Below, piece by piece: positions 19,195 through 27,653 of a stretch of DNA of 64,000 nucleotides. The stretch comes from Synechococcus sp. CC9311 (GTDB taxonomy: Bacteria; Cyanobacteriota; Cyanobacteriia; PCC-6307; Cyanobiaceae), in contig NC_008319.1 in the NCBI RefSeq assembly GCF_000014585.1, forward strand, positions 930,001-994,000, given 5' to 3'. The notes beneath the pieces are model-generated. The model did not search any database and was not told where the DNA came from. It was given only the letters and a program-made list of their open reading frames with translations. Position 1 is the first letter of the stretch. Each line of letters starts with the position of its first letter. Made by a program: the position numbers and the translations under genes.

Positions 19195-20103
19195 TCAGAA
19201 GTTCGATCTGAGTCTCTTGCTGCTGGATCTTCCTGCCTCCGCGTCCAGCGATGAATTAGTGGCAGGCCATTGTGTATCAAGATAGCTCACGCCATTTTTA
19301 TAAAAAGGACGAGCATTGAGTTGATTGGTTTTGAGTTCTGTTGTTCCCATGGCAGCGATCAATTTGCCTATCTCTAAAGGTCCAAGATCTGTTTCAAGAT
19401 TACGTCCAGCTGCCGTGATCAAGGCTGGCAGGCGGATGAGATGCTGAGGTTGTATGAGTTTGTTGAACAGGCTTTTTAACACAAGTTGTTGTCTGTCAAG
19501 TCGTCCAAAATCTCCCTGTCCATCATGGCGCCAGCGCAGAAAACCTTCAAGGTCACGTCCTTTGAGAACCTGGCGTCCTGGCTGGAGGTTGATCAGTAAT
19601 CCTTGGCTTCTGTCTTGGTAGTAGAGCCGTTTTGGTACATCCACTTCGAGACCACCAAGTAAATCACTAATGGTGCGAATTCCTTCAAGATTCACCAAAA
19701 TATGGTGATCGATCGGTCGTCCCATGAGGCGTGTTAGTTCTGATTTAACAGCATCTGGGCCGCCTGTGGCATGGAGTGCGTTGGCCTTCATTGGCCCAAA
19801 GTTACGTGAATCAATATAACTATCTCTTGGAATTTGTATAATCGAAGTCTCGCCATTCTCAACGCTGAGGACGAACATTGTGTCTGTATTGCCTCCTCCA
19901 GCATCCATGCCGAGAATCACTATATTCTCGCTTTCAAAACTGGTCCAGTTTTCAAGTGGGTTGTTGATTGAGGCTAGTTTGGGGAGGTCTGTTGAGGGAA
20001 TGAGAGATCGACTGAGAGGTATCGATAGCAGCAATCCACCCAAAAGTCCTATGACTGCTGCTGTGAGCAGGGATCTTTTGTTCGGACTTCTTTGGCCGTT
20101 CAT
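19195..20103 (-). CDS. LytR-CpsA-Psr (LCP) family protein
   Basis: One N-terminal membrane segment (LLTAAVIGLLGGLLLSIPL) anchors an extracytoplasmic LCP domain. Signature stretches are VILGMDAGGGNTDTMFVLS, IQIPRDSYID, NALHATGGPDAV and FLRWRHDGQGDFGRLDRQQ with the conserved Arg/Asp residues. LCP enzymes transfer glycopolymers from lipid carriers to the wall. ATG 20103 is preferred to TTG 20109. It heads the minus-strand run LCP, FUSC, FUSC, TolC, although its role in export is only inferred from position. Confidence 0.9.
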   Translation of the reverse strand: MNGQRSPNKRSLLTAAVIGLLGGLLLSIPLSRSLIPSTDLPKLASINNPLENWTSFESENIVILGMDAGGGNTDTMFVLSVENGETSIIQIPRDSYIDSRNFGPMKANALHATGGPDAVKSELTRLMGRPIDHHILVNLEGIRTISDLLGGLEVDVPKRLYYQDRSQGLLINLQPGRQVLKGRDLEGFLRWRHDGQGDFGRLDRQQLVLKSLFNKLIQPQHLIRLPALITAAGRNLETDLGPLEIGKLIAAMGTTELKTNQLNARPFYKNGVSYLDTQWPATNSSLDAEAGRSSSKRLRSNF

Positions 20104-20170
20104 TCGCAAATCTTAGGTCTGTTGCTGCAACCGTTGGATTGTGTTGATGTTTGTGTAGGTACAACCATGA

Positions 20171-22261
20171 TTAATGGAGTGGATCGCTGATCATTAGGGC
20201 TGGGCAACTCAACTGGTGGACCAAATTGCTTGTGCGATCACTGGCCGGAATGGGGAGTCCAGCAACTCGGCGTCGTTGTGAACGCAGAATCACGAGATCT
20301 TGGTTTTTGCTGAACCAGTGAATTTTGGAATCGATTCCAGGTCCCTGAATCAGTTTGATTTGAATTTGATGGCTGTCGATGTTGCGTGGACACCAACTCA
20401 TCAGTTGGTGTTCCATCCAGGATCGTTCGTGTCGGTTGAAGCGTGGGTCGTGGATGTGCAGAAGACTGATGGTGGTGGATGTTGGGTCTGGTGCGGTTGA
20501 GAGTAGCCGTAGGGCGAGTTCAAATTGTTCGCGTGCACTGGCTGATAGATCTTTGATTGGAACCAGAATTTGGTTCAGATCCTTCAGTTCTCGTTGTCCA
20601 AGATTGGCTACCACAACTGGGCAATGGGCGGTTCTGCAGACCCCGTCCACGAGGTCGCCCAGGAGCCATTTGCGTAGCGGGTCAGGGCGTCCTGCTCCAA
20701 TCAACAGAAGATCAGCTCCTTCTTCCAAAGCGCTTCTGCTCATGCCCGCAGCGATGTCATCATCCACGCGCAGTAGACAACGCGTGGTTGCAGTGAGGCT
20801 CTCTCCGTTTGTTCCTGCCTGACGCAGCCTGGCTCTCGCTGCAGATAAGGCTCGATTTAAGCCACCGCGAGCCTCTTCGAGGCTTGGACTCACCAGTGCA
20901 AGTGGTAAGAGCTGTCCGTTGTGCTCGCCTTCTCCCTGGGAGAGTCGAGCGGCCAGCTTCAGCAGGCTCAACTCTGTGTCTGGGTTGGCAACTGGAACTA
21001 ATACTTTTAGGGGGCGGCGGACCACTTCTCCAGGGACCTCCTGATTTCCATCGAGATTTGTGGTGCCGTAGGTGGAGCGCTCATTCGGTTCCATCAGCGC
21101 TACGACCGAGCGTGTGGTGAGGGTTGGACCGAGTGTCGCTGTGACGACCATCACGGCTAGAACGCTGTTGAGAACTGTGTTGTTGAGAAGGCCGGCTTGG
21201 AAACCAATGAACGCGGTGGCAAGCGTGGCAGCCACCTTGGGCATGGCGAGTGACCACATCAGCAGCATTTGATTGGGGCTGTAGCGGAACCAGCGTCCGG
21301 CAATCACTGCTGCAAGTGCTTTACATCCCAAGGCTCCAGTGAGCATGAGGGCTGTGAATTCAATGTTGCCGATGCTGTCGGCGAGGCTGCCTAGATCGAG
21401 CAGCAGTCCTAAATGAATGAAGAAAATGGGGATGAATAAGGCTCCGCCCACAAAGATCACTTGCTCTTTGACCTTGCCTTCTGGAAGGACGGAATTCACT
21501 GCCAGCCCAGCCAGAAAGGCGCCGACGATTTTTTCAACTCCTGCTAATTCAGCACCAAGTGAAGCCACAAATAAGGTGAGTAGGACCGCCAGAAAAACCC
21601 GGTTTTCATCGATCACATTTCGCATCCATAGATGCTGTCCAACCATCCGAATGCCCCAGACGACGACACAAGCAAACACGCCGATGCTGATCAGCAGTGA
21701 AGTGAAGCTGATCGGTGTGAGGTTTCCTTTGCCCAGCCCTAGGGCAACAGCGAGCAACAACAAGGCTGCAATGTCGGTGAAAATCGTGCTTCCTACGCTT
21801 ACGATCACGGATTCGTCACGCTGGGCTCCGTAACTCCTCACGATCGGATATCCGAGCGGAGTGTGGGTTGCCATCAGGGCTCCCAAGAGGAGGCTGGGCA
21901 CTAAGGGGAAGCCAAAGATCTGGCCGATGCCGAATCCCGTTCCAACTCCGAGTACAAAGATCAGGGCTCCAAATGTTACGGAGCGACGTTTGACCCTGTT
22001 GAACTCTTCGAGGTCGATTTCCAGCCCAACGGTGAACAGTAAATAGATGGCTCCGATATCGGAGAGAAGGGTGATTGTTTCACTTTTGGCGTCGATCCAA
22101 TGCAATACATGGGGCCCGACCAGTACACCAGCGGCTAATAGTCCGACGAGATCAGGAAGCCTTAACCGTCTGGTTAAAGGCGGAATTAAGACGCTGATCG
22201 CAACAAGCTGAGCAAAAATGCCCAGTGGGTGATGCATCAAGTGGGATAGCGAAGCAGCCAT
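20171..22261 (-). CDS. Monovalent cation/proton antiporter (CPA2, Kef-type) with C-terminal universal stress domains
   Basis: 696 residues. The first 390 hold about 12 membrane helices of the Na+/H+ exchanger family, with YLLFTVGLEIDLEEFNRVKR and the LGAELAGVEKIVGAFLAGL region typical of CPA2. The C-terminal third (about 420-696) is soluble, with PLKVLVPVANPDTELSLLKL and adenine-binding-type LLIGAGRPDPLRKWLLGD, indicating two universal-stress-protein folds. Such proteins balance potassium or sodium against protons. It starts at ATG 22261, 30 bases after the ABC exporter gene on the same strand. Confidence 0.9.
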   Translation of the reverse strand: MAASLSHLMHHPLGIFAQLVAISVLIPPLTRRLRLPDLVGLLAAGVLVGPHVLHWIDAKSETITLLSDIGAIYLLFTVGLEIDLEEFNRVKRRSVTFGALIFVLGVGTGFGIGQIFGFPLVPSLLLGALMATHTPLGYPIVRSYGAQRDESVIVSVGSTIFTDIAALLLLAVALGLGKGNLTPISFTSLLISIGVFACVVVWGIRMVGQHLWMRNVIDENRVFLAVLLTLFVASLGAELAGVEKIVGAFLAGLAVNSVLPEGKVKEQVIFVGGALFIPIFFIHLGLLLDLGSLADSIGNIEFTALMLTGALGCKALAAVIAGRWFRYSPNQMLLMWSLAMPKVAATLATAFIGFQAGLLNNTVLNSVLAVMVVTATLGPTLTTRSVVALMEPNERSTYGTTNLDGNQEVPGEVVRRPLKVLVPVANPDTELSLLKLAARLSQGEGEHNGQLLPLALVSPSLEEARGGLNRALSAARARLRQAGTNGESLTATTRCLLRVDDDIAAGMSRSALEEGADLLLIGAGRPDPLRKWLLGDLVDGVCRTAHCPVVVANLGQRELKDLNQILVPIKDLSASAREQFELALRLLSTAPDPTSTTISLLHIHDPRFNRHERSWMEHQLMSWCPRNIDSHQIQIKLIQGPGIDSKIHWFSKNQDLVILRSQRRRVAGLPIPASDRTSNLVHQLSCPALMISDPLH

Positions 22262-22291
22262 CGGCGAAGTCTTGGATGAAAAGTTTTGGGG

Positions 22292-24100
22292 CTAAAGGCT
22301 CAACGTTTCGTCACTTCGCAAGCCAGCTTGAACCCTCCAGAGGTCTGCGTAAGCGCCTGATTGGTGCAAAAGTTGTTCATGAGTGCCCTGTTCCACAATG
22401 CGACCGGCATCCATCACAATGATCTGATCGGCATGTCGCACGGTGCTTAGTCGATGCGCAATCACCAGTGTGGTCCGATTTGCCGTGATGCGCATTAGGG
22501 AACGTTGAATCGCCGCCTCTGTTTCATTGTCAACAGCGGCTGTTGCTTCATCGAGGATCAAGACGGGTACATTTTTCAAAATGGCTCTAGCTAAGGCGAT
22601 TCTCTGGCGTTGACCACCCGACAAACGCTGACCACGTTCGCCTACAACCGTGTCAAAACCTTGAGGTAGACCTTGAATAAAGGGCAGGGCTTCAGCTTGT
22701 TCTGCTGCCCAAACAAGAGACGATCTGGTTGCTTTTGGTGAGCCATAGGCAATATTTTCGGCGATGCTTCCGTGGAAGAGGTAGACATCTTGACTTACGA
22801 GTGCAATGCAACGACGAAGATCTTGTAAGTGGAGTGATGCAATTGGGTGATTGTCAAGAACAATCTTTCCGCTACTGAGCGGATAGAGCCTCAGGAGTAA
22901 TTTGACCAGTGAGCTTTTACCTGAACCCGTAGCACCCACAATCCCAATCGTTTGGCCTGCGCTAATTCTTAGGTTGAAATTGTTTAGAAGTGGTTCGCGA
23001 TTTCTATAGGAGAAGCATACTTGTTCATAGCGTATCTCTCCTTTAATAGTACTTGGGTGGAGGCGAGTGTTTCCGCTTGCGATCTGAATCGGTGTGTCGA
23101 TGAGATCGAGAACACGCTGAGTTGATGCCATCGAACGTTGGTAATCGTCCAAAGTTCGTCCCAATGTTGTGAGTGGCCAAAGCAGTCGCTGGGTGATAAA
23201 AACCAAGAAGCTGTAGGTCCCTACGGCGATGAGTCCTTGCCAGGCTTGGATGCCTCCGACTAGAAGAATCGCTAAAAAGGCAAATAAGATCGCAAAGCGA
23301 ATGAGTGGGATGAAGGCGGCAGAGATGCGAATTGCCTGACGATTGCACTGTCGGTATGCATCACTCGCAGTACGAAGTTGCTCGAGTTCCCATGCTTCAG
23401 TTGCGAAGCTTTTGATAGTGAGCATCCCACCGAGATTGTTAGACAGTCGGGAAGCTAAATCTCCAGCCCTTTGACGGACGTCGCGATATCGCGGAGCGAG
23501 GCGACGTTGAAAATGTAGCGATCCCACAAGGATGATTGGGATCGGTAGAAAGGCGAAGAGTGCCACTCCAGGTGCCATGAGTGTCATGGCGCCACCTACC
23601 AGCAGAACGGTGGTCACTAATTGCAGGATTTCGTTGGCACCACGTTCAAGAAAGCGTTCAAGCTGATGGATGTCATCACCAAGAACGGTGAGTAAGCGCC
23701 CAGTGCTGTCTCGCTCGAAGAAATCCATCTCAAGTTTTTGGAGATGGTCGTAGGCCTCTAATCTCAAACTGTGTTGAGTGGTTTGTGCAAGATTGCGCCA
23801 TAAAACGCCGTAGAGATATTCAAAGAGGGATTCCGCTGTCCAGACCACGAAGGACAACACTGCAAGCACGATGAGTTGGCTAGGCACCGTTGTGGCACCC
23901 AAGGCAGCCAGCCACGACGAATCCTGCTGAACAACAACATCAACGGCTAAGCCAATCAGAACCGGAGGCAGTAGATCAAAGACTTTATTGATAATCGAGC
24001 AACTCACTGCCATCCATACCCGTGTTCTGTACGGTTTGAGATGGCTCAAAAGCCTTGGGAGGGCAGGCTTAATCTGTCTAGGGAGGATTTGTTCGGCCAT
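22292..24100 (-). CDS. ABC exporter, fused membrane and ATPase domains
   Basis: 602 residues: six-helix exporter membrane domain (about 20-310) and an ATPase with Walker A GIVGATGSGKSSL, signature LSGGQRQRIALARAI, Walker B VLILDEATAAVD and H-loop VIAHRLSTVRHADQ. This is the MsbA/multidrug exporter arrangement, working as a homodimer or with an unseen partner. ATG 24100 is preferred to the upstream TTG at 24112. Substrate cannot be predicted. Confidence 0.93.
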   Translation of the reverse strand: MAEQILPRQIKPALPRLLSHLKPYRTRVWMAVSCSIINKVFDLLPPVLIGLAVDVVVQQDSSWLAALGATTVPSQLIVLAVLSFVVWTAESLFEYLYGVLWRNLAQTTQHSLRLEAYDHLQKLEMDFFERDSTGRLLTVLGDDIHQLERFLERGANEILQLVTTVLLVGGAMTLMAPGVALFAFLPIPIILVGSLHFQRRLAPRYRDVRQRAGDLASRLSNNLGGMLTIKSFATEAWELEQLRTASDAYRQCNRQAIRISAAFIPLIRFAILFAFLAILLVGGIQAWQGLIAVGTYSFLVFITQRLLWPLTTLGRTLDDYQRSMASTQRVLDLIDTPIQIASGNTRLHPSTIKGEIRYEQVCFSYRNREPLLNNFNLRISAGQTIGIVGATGSGKSSLVKLLLRLYPLSSGKIVLDNHPIASLHLQDLRRCIALVSQDVYLFHGSIAENIAYGSPKATRSSLVWAAEQAEALPFIQGLPQGFDTVVGERGQRLSGGQRQRIALARAILKNVPVLILDEATAAVDNETEAAIQRSLMRITANRTTLVIAHRLSTVRHADQIIVMDAGRIVEQGTHEQLLHQSGAYADLWRVQAGLRSDETLSL

Positions 24101-24196
24101 TATGAATGGCAAGACTTTTATTCAAGCGTTGTGTTGCCCAGCTGCTTCAAAACTTCTGAAACGGTGTAGACCGGAAACAGAGATCGAGGAGGCTGA

Positions 24197-24382
24197 ATGA
24201 ATCGCTCAAGAGCTTTCAATCGTTTTCATCGCTTCTTGGCGCGGAAGCATCGTGATGAAATACGGAATACAACGCCCGTTGTTCCTTTTGAGGACGGAAG
24301 ATCCGGGGACCGCATTCATCAATTGATTGATCGCCGTTTCGCCTTGGATGAAAGGCTTGAAATTGAGGAGACGGCTCGATGA
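24197..24382 (+). CDS. Small basic conserved hypothetical protein
   Basis: 61 residues beginning MNRSRAFNRFHRFLARKHRD, rich in Arg and His, with an acidic tail. A strong Shine-Dalgarno GAGGAGG lies 6 bases before ATG 24197, which favours translation. It sits alone between the divergent ABC exporter and the convergent RNA-binding protein gene. No domain recognised. Confidence 0.55.
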   Translation: MNRSRAFNRFHRFLARKHRDEIRNTTPVVPFEDGRSGDRIHQLIDRRFALDERLEIEETAR

Positions 24383-24401
24383 GCTGTCTCCTCTGCTGGG
24401 A

Positions 24402-24782
24402 TCACCAGCGGTTGCCGCCGCCGTAACCGCCACCGCCGCCGTTGCCGCCGCCGCCGCCGCCGTAACCGCCGCCGCCGCCGTTGCCGCCGCCGCCGCCGTA
24501 ACCACCGCGGCCACCGCCACCGCCACCGCCGCCAGTGCGCTCACGTGGGGTTGCTTTGTTGACACGGATCATGCGGCCCATCCACTCCACGTTCTGGAGA
24601 TCGTCGATGGCCTTTTGCTCATCTTCGTCTGTGGCCATTTCTACGAAGCCAAAGCCGCGCTTGCGACCTGTTTCGCGATCGAGAGGAAGACTTGCGCTCT
24701 TCACCTCTCCGTATTGACCGAATAGATCGAGAAGATCTTCTTGTTCTGCCTGGAAAGACAGATTGCCGATGTAGATGGTCAT
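24402..24782 (-). CDS. rbp: Glycine-rich RNA-binding protein (single RRM)
   Basis: Residues 1-80 form one RNA-recognition motif, with RNP2 IYIGNL and RNP1 KRGFGFVEM. The tail (about 85-126) is almost pure glycine with single Tyr, Asn and Arg, encoded by a GC-rich triplet-repeat tract at 24412-24536. Cyanobacterial Rbp proteins bind RNA and are often cold-induced. Recently related ones help to localise photosynthetic mRNAs to thylakoids. The glycine tail varies between strains in this family, and the repeats make slippage likely. Confidence 0.93.
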   Translation of the reverse strand: MTIYIGNLSFQAEQEDLLDLFGQYGEVKSASLPLDRETGRKRGFGFVEMATDEDEQKAIDDLQNVEWMGRMIRVNKATPRERTGGGGGGGGRGGYGGGGGNGGGGGYGGGGGGNGGGGGYGGGNRW

Positions 24783-25093
24783 TTCCTGAGGGGACCGTTG
24801 GACATTTGATCAGAGAAGTTTTGGTCCGAAAAGGAAAGTCCTTGATGCTGAAGCTGGAGAGCTGAAGCTTGGGGGAGCGAGCCGATCAGAGCCGAACATG
24901 AAGCTGATGCCTCACTACGCTACAGGCTTGCCCGGAGACGCATCTCAACTTTTTAAGAGAAAATCTAAAAGTTTCATTTTTTTCGATGTTCTGTTGCATG
25001 GTCAGGAGATCCTCACCATCTTTTTCCCTATTCAAGAGCTTGTTAGTCCAAGCAGTGACAACGGTCGTTTACGGAGTGTTTTGAGGGGAGGTT
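24783..25093 (-). other. Leader and spacer upstream of the RRM gene
   Basis: 311 bases with no convincing gene. It would contain the rbp promoter and its untranslated leader; related genes often have long regulated leaders. A plus-strand frame at 24898-25149 exists, but it runs 56 bases into the secreted-protein gene and has no support. Confidence 0.4.
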
Positions 25094-25387
25094 TTACTGA
25101 GTTTTTAGGAAAGGTCCGTACTTTTCAACAGCTAATTCTTTACAGATAGTTTGAGCCTGCAGAATATAAGTAATGCCCTTCAGCTCTTTCGCAAAGCATG
25201 AACAGGTGAAATCACCCATGCCTTCTGGGGGGATTTGTCTGGCTTGAGACATGGCAGCATTGAAGCCAGCCATGCAAAGCTTTTTGATCTCTTCTGAATC
25301 ATCTGCGGCTTGCGCTTGTGATCCAGTGGTTGTGATCAGCATGGGTGATATGCAGAGGCTGATCGAAATGCGGAAAAGCAGATTCAA
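25094..25387 (-). CDS. Small secreted cysteine-containing protein
   Basis: 97 residues with an N-terminal signal peptide (ISISLCISPMLITTTGSQAQA) and a mature helical part with four cysteines (KLCMAGFN, FTCSCFAKELKG, QTICKELA), which could make two disulfides. It begins at TTG 25387, three bases after the stop of the DEAD-box gene, so it is probably cotranscribed with it. Function unknown; small secreted Cys-motif proteins of this kind are frequent in marine Synechococcus. Confidence 0.65.
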   Translation of the reverse strand: MNLLFRISISLCISPMLITTTGSQAQAADDSEEIKKLCMAGFNAAMSQARQIPPEGMGDFTCSCFAKELKGITYILQAQTICKELAVEKYGPFLKTQ

Positions 25388-25390
25388 GAG

Positions 25391-27196
25391 TTAGGAGTCC
25401 TGGCGGATTTGAAGCTCTCGATTCATCACTTTGAGACGACGAAGAGAATTAAAAACGTTCTCTGGCATTCCTTTGGGAAGGTCTACAAGGCTGTGCGTTT
25501 CAAAGATCTGAATGCGACCAATCATGCGTCCTTCCAATCCTGATTCGTTGGCAATCGCTCCAACGAGGTTGCCGGGTTTGACGCGATCGCGATGACCGAC
25601 TTCAACCCTGAACCGTTCCATGTCATCTTCTGGAGGGCGTGATGCACGCTCTGGTCGTCTGCCGCGATCATTACCTCGATCTCCGCGTCGATCATCTCTG
25701 CGGTCGTTGCGCAAAGGAGCTTTCAGCCAGCTTTCATCGCCTTGTACCAGGAGAGGGCCTTCACCTACGGCCAACCTCATTGCGGCCAAAGTGAGTTGAC
25801 CTGGCTCTACCTCAAGCTCTTGGGCCACTCTTTGGATGAGCTCTTGAAGCAGTGCAGTCTCTTCCTCTGGTTTGTCTTCGCTGGTGGCTTCAGTGCTGAG
25901 GCGGGTGCGAAGACGATCAAGTCGACTTTGGTTGATTTCGGCATTGCTAGGGATGTCCATCGGCTCAATGGCCTGTCCCACGGCGCGTTCGAGATTACCG
26001 ACGAACCTGCGTTCCCTGGGTGTGATGAACAGGATGGCGTCGCCACTGCGTCCAGCCCTGCCTGTACGACCGATGCGATGGACGTAAGCCTCACTATCAA
26101 ACGGCATGTCGTAGTTGATGACGAGACCGATGCGGTCAACATCGAGACCACGAGCTGCTACATCGGTGGCCACCAGAATGTTGACGGTTCCTTTCCGAAG
26201 CCTTTCTACGGTGCGCTCCCGTTGGTTTTGGGGCACATCTCCGTTGAGAACAGCCACGTCGTGACCTGCGGCTTCTAGGGATTCCGCAACCGTGAGTGTG
26301 ATTGCCTTGGTTCGGGCAAAAATAATCACCCCTTCGCCCGTCACAGCTTCAAGCACTCGGTTGAGTGCCTCGAGCTTGTGAGAGTTCTGCATGGTGATGC
26401 AGCGATGGCGGATCCGACGCGCTTCCTTGTCCTTCGTTTTGATCGTGATCTCTGCAGGTTCACGCAGGTAGCGCTTGGAGAGCCTGCGTATTTCGTTCGG
26501 CATCGTCGCTGAAAACAGCACGACCTGACGTTCTTGAGGTAGTTGCTCGAGGATCCATTCGACATCGTCGATGAAGCCCATGCGAAGCATCTCATCGGCC
26601 TCGTCAAGGACGAGGCTGCGCAATCCGCTTGTATTGAGGGTTCCTTGGCGCATGTGATCCATGACGCGACCAGGAGTCCCCACGACAACGTCAACACCAC
26701 GTCTCAAAGCATTGATTTGGGAGCGGAAATCAGACCCTCCATAGATCGCCAGCACATTGAGGTGGGGATGACCCGCGGAATAGGCCTTGAACGCTTCCGC
26801 CACTTGCATCGCGAGTTCACGGGTCGGCGCCAACACCAGCACGCTTGGGAGTGGGCTGTCGCCTTGCAATCTCTCCAGCAAAGGCAGGGCGAAGGCGGCT
26901 GTTTTTCCGGTTCCTGTTTGAGCTTGGCCTACCAGATCGCGTCCGAGCATCAGCTCCGGGATGGCCGCCTTTTGGATGGGTGACGGTTCTTTGTATCCCT
27001 TATCAGCAAGTGTTTTGAGGAGTGCCTCACTGAATCCGAACTCCGAAAATCCAGAGGGGACTTTCGGCTCTTCAACGGTTTCAATCACTGTTGTAAACAT
27101 CTCATCAGTGGTCTCCGATGCGGTGGTCTCGGAAATCTCAGACATGCTGAGATCCACTGAACAGGACCCTGAGTCCTGAGCTGGTGTATTGGTCAT
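25391..27196 (-). CDS. deaD: DEAD-box RNA helicase, DeaD/CsdA type
   Basis: 601 residues. The order is a Q motif (FSEALLKTLADKGYKEPSPIQ), Walker A AQTGTGKTAAF, motif II VLDEADEMLRMGF, SAT (FSATMPNE), helicase C with VATDVAARGLDVDRIG and HRIGRTGRAGRSG, then an Arg/Asp-rich linker. A C-terminal DbpA-like RNA-binding domain follows (VGHRDRVKPGNLVGAIANE). CsdA-type helicases unwind rRNA and mRNA in the cold. A 60-residue Thr/Glu-rich extension precedes the Q motif. Confidence 0.94.
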   Translation of the reverse strand: MTNTPAQDSGSCSVDLSMSEISETTASETTDEMFTTVIETVEEPKVPSGFSEFGFSEALLKTLADKGYKEPSPIQKAAIPELMLGRDLVGQAQTGTGKTAAFALPLLERLQGDSPLPSVLVLAPTRELAMQVAEAFKAYSAGHPHLNVLAIYGGSDFRSQINALRRGVDVVVGTPGRVMDHMRQGTLNTSGLRSLVLDEADEMLRMGFIDDVEWILEQLPQERQVVLFSATMPNEIRRLSKRYLREPAEITIKTKDKEARRIRHRCITMQNSHKLEALNRVLEAVTGEGVIIFARTKAITLTVAESLEAAGHDVAVLNGDVPQNQRERTVERLRKGTVNILVATDVAARGLDVDRIGLVINYDMPFDSEAYVHRIGRTGRAGRSGDAILFITPRERRFVGNLERAVGQAIEPMDIPSNAEINQSRLDRLRTRLSTEATSEDKPEEETALLQELIQRVAQELEVEPGQLTLAAMRLAVGEGPLLVQGDESWLKAPLRNDRRDDRRGDRGNDRGRRPERASRPPEDDMERFRVEVGHRDRVKPGNLVGAIANESGLEGRMIGRIQIFETHSLVDLPKGMPENVFNSLRRLKVMNRELQIRQDS

Positions 27197-27299
27197 TCTT
27201 GAAAGGCAACTGCCTGATTAATCCTTTAAATCAGGCTTGCAACGTCCAATCGGCCTGAGCCGCGCTGTATTGCTTGCCTTTCGATTAAAGGTTGAAAAT

Positions 27300-27653
27300 T
27301 TATCTTAACACTCTGCCGAAGTCATCCTCTAAGCGTTCGATATCGCTTTCCTCAAGGATCGACCCGTGCTGGACCTCAATGATCAGCAGGTCTCCAGCTC
27401 CACCGGAGGCACGGTGGATGGCTCCTTTGGGGATGTGCAGTGTGTCTCCGGCTAAAACATTCGACCATTGACCATGGCAAAACAGCTCCCCACTTCCCTC
27501 TGCCACCGTCCAGTTTTCGCTGCGATGTTGATGGCGTTGAAGGCTCAAGCGTTGCCCTTGCCGAATCAGCAATCTTTTGAGCTTGTAACCCTGGCCACTG
27601 CCTAAATCTTCGTACCAGCCCCAAGGGCGAATCACTCTTTTAATTTCGCTCAC
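27300..27653 (-). CDS. Cupin-fold mannose-6-phosphate isomerase-like protein
   Basis: 117 residues in a single type-II isomerase cupin: RPWGWYEDLGSGQGYKLKRL, then LSLQRHQHRSENWTVAEG supplying the metal-binding His and Glu, and GDTLHIPKGAIHRASG. The full-length guanylyltransferase domain is absent. It may isomerise a sugar phosphate or bind one. The ATG lies directly after the recD stop, so it is the tail of the recCBD run. Confidence 0.88.
   Translation of the reverse strand: MSEIKRVIRPWGWYEDLGSGQGYKLKRLLIRQGQRLSLQRHQHRSENWTVAEGSGELFCHGQWSNVLAGDTLHIPKGAIHRASGGAGDLLIIEVQHGSILEESDIERLEDDFGRVLR

Noticed and set aside
24206-24725. Frames rich in Ala/Val/Thr across the glycine tract
   Set aside because: Triplet repeats of the RRM gene read in other frames; no independent evidence.
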